From an uncultured Lachnospiraceae bacterium (GTDB lineage: Bacteria; Bacillota; Clostridia; Lachnospirales; Lachnospiraceae): a stretch of 12,923 nucleotides of DNA. Below the pieces are notes generated by a model. That model made no database searches and had not been told where the DNA came from. It saw nothing but the letters and a program-made list of their open reading frames with translations. The position numbers were made by a program, and so were the translations under genes. Of the stretch, positions 6,489-12,923 are shown in pieces (the first letter of the stretch is position 1; each line of letters begins with the position of its first letter). The DNA lies in contig CADBRG010000074.1 of assembly GCA_902797015.1 (NCBI GenBank), positions 1 to 12,923 on the forward strand, in the 5' to 3' direction.

Positions 6489-7782
6489 AAACATTTTGCT
6501 GGCACTGGAAAGCCTCCGTTTAAACAAAATGCGTGCGATTCTGACCATGCTCGGCATTATCATCGGTATCGCCTCTGTCATTACGATCATGACAGTCGGA
6601 AACGGGCTGACCAAAGGCGTGGCCGATGCCATGCAGTCTCTGGGCGGCAATAATATTTCTGTTTATATCGAGGAGAAGGCGCCGCTTGAAGAAGAGGCGG
6701 ATATGGAGACCGGAGAAGAACCGGTTTTCGGTGAGGTAGAGCAAACGTATGGGATGACGGATGATGACTATTTTACGGCAGAAATGATTAGGGATCTCTG
6801 CGCCCATTATCCGGATCAGATACAGGCGATCTCTGTAGAAGAGGGGATCGGAACGATTGAATGCAACTACCATAACAAGTCCGAGGCGGCGAACCTGACC
6901 GGTGTGACTGCAGGATATTTTTATGCGAATAATCTGACCATCCTGCGAGGGTCCTATTTTACGGAAGAAGATCTGGACAGGGGAAGCAACGTGGTCATGA
7001 TCTCCGATCAGTTTGCAGAGAGTCTGTTTGGAGACATCGATACAGCGATCGGTGCGACATTTGAGACCATGATCGAGGATAAGAACCTTGAGATGAAAGT
7101 GGTCGGGATCTATGAGTATCAGAAGGATACGATGATGTCATCCCTGATCATGGGACAAGGCGATACGGCACAAATCTATACGCCGTTGCTCGCGGCAAGA
7201 AATATCTACGGACAGGAGTCCGGCAATCAGTATTACTGGTTTGACGTTGTCACAAAGCAGGGCGTTGATTCGGAAAGCTTTGCGCAGACCATTCAGGAGT
7301 ATCTGACGGATACCTATTACAGAGACAATCCGAATATCCAGCCGTCTGCGTTCAGCATGTCATCTGTTGTGGATGAGATGTCCGGTGTGATGGGAAAAGT
7401 GACCCTTGCCATTTCCGCCATTGCTGCGATCGCACTGGTCGTAGGCGGAATCGGCGTCATGAACATTATGCTGGTTTCAATCACGGAGCGCACGAGAGAG
7501 ATCGGTACGAGAAAAGCGCTTGGCGCGACAAACGGATCCATCCGGACACAGTTTATCACGGAAGCGATCATTATCTGTCTGCTTGGCGGTGTGATCGGCA
7601 TCGTGATCGGCTCTGTGCTTGGCATGATCGCGACGGCTGTGATGGGAGCATTGAGCGGCCCGACGCCGTTTAGCATCCTGCTTTCCCTTGGTGTCGCGAT
7701 GGCCGTCGGCATTTTCTTCGGATATTATCCGGCAAATAAAGCAGCGAAAATGAACCCGATCGATGCACTGCGGTATGAGTAA
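6478..7782 (+). CDS. MacB/FtsX-type ABC transporter permease
   Basis: A 434-residue membrane protein with the MacB topology. There is one N-terminal membrane segment (~20-40), a large extracytoplasmic domain (~41-305), then three C-terminal segments (~309-333, ~363-390, ~398-418). The cytoplasmic loop motif TREIGTRKALGA (~338-349) contacts the ATPase. The start of the outer domain (~60-95) is unusually acidic. ATG 6478 is chosen because GGGAGG at 6464-6469 is 8 nt upstream; the in-frame GTG at 6469 overlaps that site. With the two genes before it, this forms a MacAB/YknXYZ-like exporter for a single-membrane cell; no outer-membrane channel is nearby. The stop is only 2 bp from the convergent NUDIX gene and no terminator is seen. 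Confidence 0.93.
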   Translation: MLRENILLALESLRLNKMRAILTMLGIIIGIASVITIMTVGNGLTKGVADAMQSLGGNNISVYIEEKAPLEEEADMETGEEPVFGEVEQTYGMTDDDYFTAEMIRDLCAHYPDQIQAISVEEGIGTIECNYHNKSEAANLTGVTAGYFYANNLTILRGSYFTEEDLDRGSNVVMISDQFAESLFGDIDTAIGATFETMIEDKNLEMKVVGIYEYQKDTMMSSLIMGQGDTAQIYTPLLAARNIYGQESGNQYYWFDVVTKQGVDSESFAQTIQEYLTDTYYRDNPNIQPSAFSMSSVVDEMSGVMGKVTLAISAIAAIALVVGGIGVMNIMLVSITERTREIGTRKALGATNGSIRTQFITEAIIICLLGGVIGIVIGSVLGMIATAVMGALSGPTPFSILLSLGVAMAVGIFFGYYPANKAAKMNPIDALRYE

Positions 7783-7784
7783 GG

Positions 7785-8345
7785 TTATGCGTTCTGATCA
7801 TCGTGCAGATAGAGAACCGCCTCTTTGAGGTTATCTCCGTGATAGCTGACTTTGAGGGAAAACATGCCGGCATCTTCTGTCAGCAGCTTTAAAAATAATT
7901 TGTCCCCCTCCCAGAGATTCAGCTTCATCAGATCTTTTTTCGGGACCCATGCCAGATTCCCTTCGTTGCAGGCAAACAGCTGATCGCCACTGGTGCCCGG
8001 AAGGAGCTTTCGGTATGTGCTTAGCAGATGCGTGTCACGAAGCGGTGTTAATGTTCCCGTGAAGGCATCAGCTGTATATAAAAACATATATTCTGTGGGC
8101 CATGCATCATTTAAAAAAGTGATGATGCCGCGCAGTCTGAAACCGGTCAGTGTCAGGCCGGTTTCTTCTTTGACCTCCCGGAGCAGGCATTCCTCCGGTG
8201 TCTCATCCGGCTCGAATTTTCCGCCGACACCGATCCATTTTCCTTTGTTGATATCGTGCTCTTTTTTGGTCCGGTGCAGCATGAGATATGCGTCGTCTTT
8301 TTCGATGTAGCAAAGTGTTGTCAGGTAAAATGGTTTGTCAGTCAT
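7785..8345 (-). CDS. NUDIX hydrolase, MutT-like (8-oxo-dGTP diphosphatase type)
   Basis: A 186-residue hydrolase of nucleoside diphosphate-linked compounds. The Nudix box is complete: Gly42-x5-Glu48-x7-Arg56-Glu57-V-K-Glu60-Glu61-T-Gly63-Leu64, which coordinates Mg2+. The LTTLCYIEKDDAYLMLHR start and LNLWEGDKLFLKLL region are those of the Firmicute MutT-like group that often acts on oxidised purine nucleotides; the actual substrate cannot be read from the sequence. About 25 residues (~101-125) between FTGTL and ACNEGNLAW look inserted relative to the usual compact form. Start at 8345 is chosen because GAGGA lies 5 nt upstream; ATGs at 8363 and 8357 are in frame but lack a ribosome site. Divergent from the formate ligase gene. 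Confidence 0.88.
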   Translation of the reverse strand: MTDKPFYLTTLCYIEKDDAYLMLHRTKKEHDINKGKWIGVGGKFEPDETPEECLLREVKEETGLTLTGFRLRGIITFLNDAWPTEYMFLYTADAFTGTLTPLRDTHLLSTYRKLLPGTSGDQLFACNEGNLAWVPKKDLMKLNLWEGDKLFLKLLTEDAGMFSLKVSYHGDNLKEAVLYLHDDQNA

Positions 8346-8365
8346 TTCAGTCCTCATGTGCATTT

Positions 8366-8371
8366 GTTATA
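8366..8371 (-). promoter_or_regulatory. Possible -10 of the NUDIX gene
   Basis: The minus strand reads TATAAC here, 20 nt before the chosen start codon. No convincing -35 at 16-18 bp is visible. The plus strand of the same spot reads TGTTATAAT (8365-8373), an extended -10 that could serve the divergent gene. Confidence 0.25.
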
Positions 8372-8421
8372 ATTGCCAGTTACATGCCAATTGTGGCGCA
8401 ATTTTTGGGAAAAAGCAAGTA

Positions 8422-8450
8422 TTCTCAAACCAACTATTTCATGCTAAACT
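8422..8450 (+). promoter_or_regulatory. Promoter for formate-tetrahydrofolate ligase
   Basis: Extended -10 TGCTAAACT (8442-8450) with TTCTCA (8422-8427) as -35 at 17-bp spacing. The predicted leader is about 55 nt and contains no riboswitch-like structure that I can see. Confidence 0.5.
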
Positions 8451-8511
8451 AAAGTCCGGGTAACATGATTGTAACAGGTTCGTGATAGATTTGGAAAAAC
8501 GGAGGAGTACG

Positions 8512-10188
8512 ATGGGATATAAGTCAGATATCGAGATTGCACAGGAAGCGACGATGAAACCGGTAAATGAGATCGCAGAGAGTCTTGCGATCCCGGAGGA
8601 GTATGTAGAAAACTATGGACGTTATAAGGCAAAAATTGACTATAACTTCCTGAAAGAGCATGAAGGCGATCCGGATGGCAAGCTGATCCTTGTTACGGCG
8701 ATCACACCGACACCGGCCGGAGAAGGCAAGACGACGACAAGCGTTGGTCTGGCAGACGGACTGAAAAAGATCGGCAAGAATGTCGTTGTAGCACTCCGTG
8801 AGCCGTCACTGGGACCGGTATTCGGTATCAAAGGCGGTGCCGCAGGCGGCGGTTATGCACAGGTTGTACCGATGGAAGACATTAACCTGCACTTTACAGG
8901 TGACTTCCATGCGATCGGCGCGGCCAATAATCTTCTGGCAGCAATGCTTGACAACCACATTCAGCAGGGCAATGAGCTGGGCATCGACACCAAGCAGATC
9001 ACCTGGAAGCGTGCGGTTGACATGAATGACCGTCAGCTTCGAAATATCGTTGACGGCCTTGGCGGAAAGCTGCAGGGTGTACCGCGTGAGGATGGATTTG
9101 ACATCACCGTTGCATCAGAGGTTATGGCAGTTCTTTGCCTGGCATCTGACATCGTGGATCTGAAAAAGAGACTGGGTAGCATCATCGTAGCATATACTTA
9201 TGACGGCAAACCGGTTACGGCGCATGACCTGAAGGCAGAAGGCGCGATGGCAGCTCTTCTGAAGGATGCATTAAAGCCGAACCTGGTACAGACACTTGAG
9301 CATACACCGGCACTGGTACACGGCGGTCCGTTCGCAAACATCGCACACGGATGCAACTCTGTAACCGCGACCAGACTGGCATTAAAGCTCGGTGATTATA
9401 TCGTAACGGAAGCAGGATTTGCTGCGGACCTTGGTGCTGAGAAGTTCCTGGATATCAAGTGCCGGATGGCAGGCCTGAAGCCGAATGCCGTTGTCATCGT
9501 TGCAACCGTTCGTGCACTGAAATACCACGGCGGCGTTGCAAAAGCAGATCTGAATGAAGAAAATCTGGAAGCGCTTGAGAAGGGTATGCCAAACCTTCTG
9601 CAGCATGTTTCCAATATCAAAGATGTATACGGTCTGCCGTGTGTGGTTGCGATCAATGCCTTCCCGACAGATACAAAAGCAGAACTGGATCTGGTGGAAG
9701 CGAAATGCAAAGAGCTTGGCGTAAACGTTGCATTGTCTGAAGTTTGGGCAAAGGGCGGCGAAGGCGGAAAGGCACTTGCTGAGGAAGTAGTCCGTCTTTG
9801 TGACGAACCGAGCAACTTCACATTCTCCTATGAGACAGATCTCTCCATTGAGGAGAAGCTCGAAGCGATCTGCAAGCGCATTTACCACGCAGATGGTGTA
9901 GTGCTGACTGCAAAGGCAGCAAAACAGGCGAAGCAGTTAGAAGATCTTGGATTCGGAGATATGCCGGTCTGCATGGCAAAGACCCAGTATTCCTTCTCTG
10001 ATGATCCGAAGCTTCTGGGTGCGCCGAAGGGCTTTACGGTTACCGTCAGAAACTTAAAGGTAAGCGCGGGCGCAGGATTTATCGTTGCGCTGACCGGTGA
10101 CATCATGACGATGCCGGGACTTCCGAAGGTTCCTGCCGCAGAGCGGATCGACGTAGATGAGAACGGAAAGATTTCCGGACTGTTCTAA
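8512..10188 (+). CDS. fhs: Formate-tetrahydrofolate ligase
   Basis: A 558-residue cytoplasmic enzyme, the usual length for the family. It joins formate to tetrahydrofolate with ATP to make 10-formyl-THF, feeding purine and formyl-Met synthesis and, in acetogens, the methyl branch of the Wood-Ljungdahl pathway. The ATP-binding loop TPAGEGKT is at 67-74. Both family signatures are present: IKGGAAGGGYAQV (residues ~105-117) and VATVRALKYHGG (~330-341). Start is ATG 8512, with GGAGGAG 6 nt upstream; the in-frame GTG at 8482 lies before that site and is rejected. Codon use is strongly biased, suggesting high expression. It stands alone between its own promoter and terminator, with no other one-carbon genes in the window, so the window cannot tell acetogenesis from simple formate assimilation. 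Confidence 0.97.
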   Translation: MGYKSDIEIAQEATMKPVNEIAESLAIPEEYVENYGRYKAKIDYNFLKEHEGDPDGKLILVTAITPTPAGEGKTTTSVGLADGLKKIGKNVVVALREPSLGPVFGIKGGAAGGGYAQVVPMEDINLHFTGDFHAIGAANNLLAAMLDNHIQQGNELGIDTKQITWKRAVDMNDRQLRNIVDGLGGKLQGVPREDGFDITVASEVMAVLCLASDIVDLKKRLGSIIVAYTYDGKPVTAHDLKAEGAMAALLKDALKPNLVQTLEHTPALVHGGPFANIAHGCNSVTATRLALKLGDYIVTEAGFAADLGAEKFLDIKCRMAGLKPNAVVIVATVRALKYHGGVAKADLNEENLEALEKGMPNLLQHVSNIKDVYGLPCVVAINAFPTDTKAELDLVEAKCKELGVNVALSEVWAKGGEGGKALAEEVVRLCDEPSNFTFSYETDLSIEEKLEAICKRIYHADGVVLTAKAAKQAKQLEDLGFGDMPVCMAKTQYSFSDDPKLLGAPKGFTVTVRNLKVSAGAGFIVALTGDIMTMPGLPKVPAAERIDVDENGKISGLF

Positions 10189-10206
10189 TTGTAATTGAGA
10201 AAAGAA

Positions 10207-10260
10207 AAATACAGCGATTTCTCAAAAAGAGGAATCGCTGTATTTATAACCTGTTTTTTT
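10207..10260 (+). terminator. Intrinsic terminator after fhs
   Basis: A 13-bp perfect stem (10207-10219 with 10233-10245; core AATACAGCGATT) extends by CTC/GAG and a wobble pair to a five-A loop. The T7 tract at 10254-10260 follows after 8 nt. The left arm is preceded by an A-rich stretch, so the hairpin could also stop minus-strand transcription. Confidence 0.85.
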
Positions 10261-10330
10261 CTGCATATTCGATAGGACATTTGAAAAAGTTCACGGAACA
10301 ATAGAAATATAAAAGAAAGATGAGGCAAAT

Positions 10331-10792
10331 ATGATGCACATCGTTTTACATGAACCGGAAATTCCAAGCAACACCGGCAATATCGGAAGGACCTGTATGG
10401 CAACAGGGTCTTCGCTTCACCTGATCGAGCCATTGGGCTTTCGCCTGACAGACCAGGCGATCAAACGGGCCGGAATGGACTACTGGTACGATCTGGATGT
10501 GACGCGTTACATCAATTATGAGGAATTTTGTCAGAAGCACCCGGATGCGCGCATCTGGTACGCGTCTACGAAGGCGAAGAAAAGCTATACAGAGGCGGAT
10601 TTTGGCCCGGATGATTTTATCATGTTTGGCAAGGAAAGCGGCGGGATTCCGGAAGAGATCCTGCATCAGAATGAGGCGCAGTGCATCCGCATCCCGATGG
10701 GAGAAGATATCCGATCTTTGAATCTGGCAAATTCAGTAGCAGTTGTTTTATATGAGGCGTTGCGGCAAAACGGTTTTCCGAAATTGCATTGA
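10331..10792 (+). CDS. trmL: tRNA (cytidine(34)-2'-O)-methyltransferase TrmL
   Basis: A 153-residue SPOUT-class methyltransferase that 2'-O-methylates the wobble base of certain tRNA-Leu using SAM. The family marks are all present: HEPEIPSNTGNIGRTC (7-22), FGKESGGIP (99-107) and the knot region IPMGEDIRSLNLANSVAVVL (121-140), which binds SAM. Length is typical. GAGG at 10322-10325 serves either ATG 10331 (5 nt) or ATG 10334 (8 nt); the latter gives MHIVLHEP, the usual family start, so the first Met may be extra. It is 25 bp upstream of the MscS gene, probably in the same transcript. Confidence 0.93.
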   Translation: MMHIVLHEPEIPSNTGNIGRTCMATGSSLHLIEPLGFRLTDQAIKRAGMDYWYDLDVTRYINYEEFCQKHPDARIWYASTKAKKSYTEADFGPDDFIMFGKESGGIPEEILHQNEAQCIRIPMGEDIRSLNLANSVAVVLYEALRQNGFPKLH

Positions 10793-10817
10793 CGCAGATG
10801 ACAGAGAGGTTTGATAG

Positions 10818-11612
10818 ATGTCAGAAGCATTAAAAAACGCAGATTTTTCGCTGTCCCATATCATTATCAGTTTATGCGTGGTCGGTGTGGCCATTATCAT
10901 CTGGATGGTTTTCAAGCGGCTGTATAACCGCCATGTGGAACAGCAGGTAGCAGCCGGCGGAAACCGGCCGACAACATTGTTTTACAATGCTGCACGTGGT
11001 ATTGTGGTGATTCTGGTAATCCTGGCTGTTTTGCAGATCAATGAGATCAATGTCACATCGCTTGTGGCAGGACTTGGTATCGCGAGTGCGGTCGTTGGTC
11101 TTGCGCTGCAGGATTATCTGAAGGATATCATCATGGGAACGCATATCGTCCGGGATTCTTTTTTTAAGGAAGGCGACGTGGTGAGATATGGTGATAAGGA
11201 AGGCGTCGTGATCGAATTCAGCATGCGTACGACTAAGATTCGTTTGTTTGCAAACGGAGACGTTTTAAGCGTGTCGAACCGGAATATCTCCGAGATCAGC
11301 GTTGTACCTGAGAGTCAGTTCCAGGATATTGATATCGGCCTGCCGTATGAAGAAGATCATCAGCGGGTGTTTGATATATTGTCGGATGCAGCAAGCAGGA
11401 TCGCACAGCTGGATGGTGTAGATGATTGTGTGATGAAAGGCATCGTGAATTTTGAGGATTCCGATATTTTATACAAGGTCCGCTTTTTCTGCTATCCGTC
11501 AAAAAAATATGACCTTCGTCTTGCGGCAAACAGGATTATCCTGGAGTGCCTGACGGAGGCCGGTATATCGATTCCGTATCCACAGATCGATGTGCATATG
11601 AACGGGCAATAG
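10818..11612 (+). CDS. Small-conductance mechanosensitive channel (MscS family)
   Basis: A 264-residue membrane channel that opens under membrane tension and releases solutes on osmotic downshock. Membrane segments are at about 14-32 and 61-77. The pore-lining helix is at ~80-107 (VTSLVAGLGIASAVVGLALQ), with the Gly/Ala packing pattern typical of MscS TM3. The cytoplasmic beta domain follows (FFKEGDVVRYGDKEGVVIEF; the TTKIRLFANGDVLSVSN stretch), then the alpha/beta vestibule domain to the C-terminus. It is close in size to E. coli MscS. GAGAGG lies upstream of the ATG. Probably co-transcribed with trmL. The stop is 9 bp from the convergent XRE gene. Confidence 0.92.
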   Translation: MSEALKNADFSLSHIIISLCVVGVAIIIWMVFKRLYNRHVEQQVAAGGNRPTTLFYNAARGIVVILVILAVLQINEINVTSLVAGLGIASAVVGLALQDYLKDIIMGTHIVRDSFFKEGDVVRYGDKEGVVIEFSMRTTKIRLFANGDVLSVSNRNISEISVVPESQFQDIDIGLPYEEDHQRVFDILSDAASRIAQLDGVDDCVMKGIVNFEDSDILYKVRFFCYPSKKYDLRLAANRIILECLTEAGISIPYPQIDVHMNGQ

Positions 11613-11621
11613 CAGGGGATG

Positions 11622-11975
11622 TTAAGACAGCTCTTCTGCTAAGGCCTCAAAAAACAGATCGGTATATCGCAGATAGATCGCCAGCTGATGATCGGGGAGC
11701 TGGCAGGCACGTCTGACAAGAAAAGGGATATCAGAATCCTTCCTTGTGCCATACAGAAGCTGATCACAGGATACGTTACAGATGCGGTTGATCTCCATCA
11801 GCGCAGCCAGGGAAGGGCAGTTTTTTCCGCGCTCGAGATTGGAAATGTGCTTCTTGTTGACGCCCATTTCTTCTGCAAGCGCTTCCTGCGTAAGCCCTGC
11901 AGCCTTGCGGGCCTCCCGGATGTTGCTGCCGATCTGAACTTTTAATTCGTCTGTGATCTGGAATTTCATTTTCAT
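11622..11975 (-). CDS. XRE-family helix-turn-helix regulator
   Basis: A small DNA-binding protein of ~117 residues. The Cro/C1-type domain spans ~15-75 (IREARKAAGLTQEALAEEMG, then NKKHISNLERGKNCPSLAAL). The C-terminal ~40 residues (PFLVRRACQLPDHQLAIYLR and after) are a short helical extension, not a recognised enzymatic domain. Start is uncertain: ATGs at 11978, 11975 and 11969 follow GAGG at 1, 4 and 10 nt; 11975 is used here and 11969 is nearly as good. Its own promoter (11991-12019) and the terminator behind the MFS gene suggest a separate unit. Target unknown. Confidence 0.88.
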   Translation of the reverse strand: MKMKFQITDELKVQIGSNIREARKAAGLTQEALAEEMGVNKKHISNLERGKNCPSLAALMEINRICNVSCDQLLYGTRKDSDIPFLVRRACQLPDHQLAIYLRYTDLFFEALAEELS

Positions 11976-11990
11976 CATACCTCATTTCTT

Positions 11991-12019
11991 ATTCTAAAAA
12001 AATGTGGAACAATTGAAAA
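11991..12019 (-). promoter_or_regulatory. Promoter for the XRE regulator
   Basis: On the minus strand, TTTTCA (12014-12019), a 17-bp spacer rich in T, then TAGAAT (11991-11996). It lies just upstream of the GAGG ribosome site. Confidence 0.5.
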
Positions 12020-12083
12020 TTACCCGGCACGTCCATTTGTTATGGGTGTGCCACATCCATATAGTGATGATGCCGATTGAAAT

Positions 12084-12128
12084 AAAAAAGCCCTGCGGTC
12101 CGCCGAGCATGCGGATCACAAGGCTTTT
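12084..12128 (-). terminator. Intrinsic terminator after the MFS gene
   Basis: Read on the minus strand, AAAAGCC pairs with GGCTTTT, and the stem continues through TGATCCGC/GCGGACCG with one mismatch. A run of T follows at 12089-12084. It is 30 bp after the MFS stop codon. The short open frame running through it is a by-product of the hairpin. Confidence 0.85.
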
Positions 12129-12157
12129 CTGGTCTGGAAACAAAGGTGTATTTCGTT

Positions 12158-12923
12158 TTATTTCTGCTTGTTTTGCTTGATAAATCCAAAGGCAAGGACG
12201 ACGCAGACAACGGCGAGGATTACCATGCCGACATAACTGTGGCGGACATTGGCCATCGTGTAGTTGGAATCTGTCACGCCGACAGACATCAGTGATACAA
12301 AACCGGCTGCGCCGAGTGCACCGCCGATGGTACGAAGGCACGTCATCAGTGCTGTGCCATCGGTTTTTTCTGCGCCTTCCAGTTTTTCCATTCCGAAGGC
12401 AGCCAGGTTCATCATGACAAAGGACATACCGAAGCCCAGGATGACGAGCGGGATGATCAGAATATAGGAGGACATGTCTTCTCTGACAAAAAGTGTACTG
12501 ATCTCACTGATCAGAACCAGTGCGGTGCCAAGCATTGCCAAAGGTTTCATGCCGATCTTATCATACAGCTTGCCGGCAACAGGACTCATCAGACCCGTGA
12601 TCAGTGCGCACGGCGCGATCACGACACCGAATACCGTAGCGCTCTGTCCCTGAACGGTCTGAACCAGGATCGGGATGATCGTAGACATACCGTTCATCAA
12701 TGCGTAGAAGATCATGCAGATGATCACGGCAACGGTGAAGTCTCTGGTCTTAAAGACACGCAGGTTTAACAGCGGGGATTCGATCTTCATCTGACGGACG
12801 GCAAACAGGATGAGTGCGACCAGACCGATTGCGAGAAGCAGTGCCACCTGGACGCTGACAAATGGGTAGCTTCCCATATTGCCGGCCATGAGGACAATAC
12901 AGGTAAATCCGACCGATGCCAGG
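12158..12923 (-). CDS. MFS transporter, DHA2 (EmrB/QacA-like), C-terminal half; 5' end outside window
   Basis: The frame stays open to the right edge with no start needed inside the window, so this is the last ~254 residues of a longer, probably 14-helix, proton-driven drug efflux protein. About seven membrane segments are visible. Family features are the MKIESPLLNLRVF loop after the first visible helices, the APCALITGLMSPVAGKLYDK motif (the DHA2 repeat of the MFS motif A: G-x-L-x-D-K-x-G), and the GTALMTCLRTIGGALGAAG helix. Drug-type substrate is inferred from the family only. It ends in a strong terminator. Confidence 0.88.
   Translation of the reverse strand, partial: LASVGFTCIVLMAGNMGSYPFVSVQVALLLAIGLVALILFAVRQMKIESPLLNLRVFKTRDFTVAVIICMIFYALMNGMSTIIPILVQTVQGQSATVFGVVIAPCALITGLMSPVAGKLYDKIGMKPLAMLGTALVLISEISTLFVREDMSSYILIIPLVILGFGMSFVMMNLAAFGMEKLEGAEKTDGTALMTCLRTIGGALGAAGFVSLMSVGVTDSNYTMANVRHSYVGMVILAVVCVVLAFGFIKQNKQK

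Noticed and set aside
8451..8511. Possible folate riboswitch before fhs.
   Set aside because: The leader is only ~55 nt and shows no pseudoknot-like or multi-stem structure.
10281..10313. TTGAAA and TATAAA upstream of trmL as a promoter.
   Set aside because: The spacer is 21 bp; trmL needs a promoter after the fhs terminator, but I cannot place it with confidence.
11994..12341. Minus-strand open frame whose end reads as a small hydrophobic protein (MLGGPQGFFISIGIITIWMW).
   Set aside because: It runs through the MFS terminator hairpin, has no ribosome site, and its upstream part is the MFS gene in another frame.

Overview
This is a 12.9 kb stretch of a low-to-mid GC, Gram-positive anaerobe, most likely a Clostridia member of the Lachnospiraceae type. 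The evidence is strong AGGAGG-like ribosome sites before almost every gene, a stand-alone formate-tetrahydrofolate ligase, a MacAB/YknXYZ-style exporter with no outer-membrane partner, and protein sequences that read like gut Clostridia. Genus is an inference; no rRNA or other marker is present.

Layout. (1) 1-268: the 3' end of mnmA (tRNA 2-thiouridylase). (2) 277-858, minus strand: a TetR-family regulator, divergent from (3) 1088-3970: two tandem radical SAM proteins of about 475 residues. They align without gaps, are about 55% identical by hand count, are 21 bp apart, and are closed by a strong terminator at 4007-4046. The 230-bp divergent region carries promoters for both directions and several small palindromes that are candidate operators. 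(4) 4049-7782: a separate unit with its own promoter, made of a membrane-fusion (HlyD/MacA-like) protein, an ABC ATPase and a MacB-type permease. (5) 7785-8345, minus strand: a NUDIX hydrolase. (6) 8512-10188: formate-tetrahydrofolate ligase, with a clear terminator. (7) 10331-11612: trmL and an MscS-type channel, probably co-transcribed. (8) 11622-11975, minus strand: a small XRE-type regulator. (9) 12158-12923, minus strand: the C-terminal half of a DHA2-type MFS efflux protein running off the window, with its terminator at 12084-12128.

The part that is not ordinary is the TetR plus tandem radical SAM module. Both enzymes have the CX3CX2C cluster motif and a cysteine-rich SPASM-like C-terminal region, but only the first has an extra C-terminal CX2C pair. 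The second has Ile and Thr at exactly those positions. No precursor-peptide gene or peptide-recognition domain is visible, and by eye the codon choice looks like that of a highly expressed gene. This argues against a typical RiPP pathway and for an abundant modification of something else. Tail-to-tail fatty-acid coupling (diabolic acid type lipids) is offered only as a hypothesis. The exporter operon next door could be linked, but it is separated by a terminator and a new promoter.
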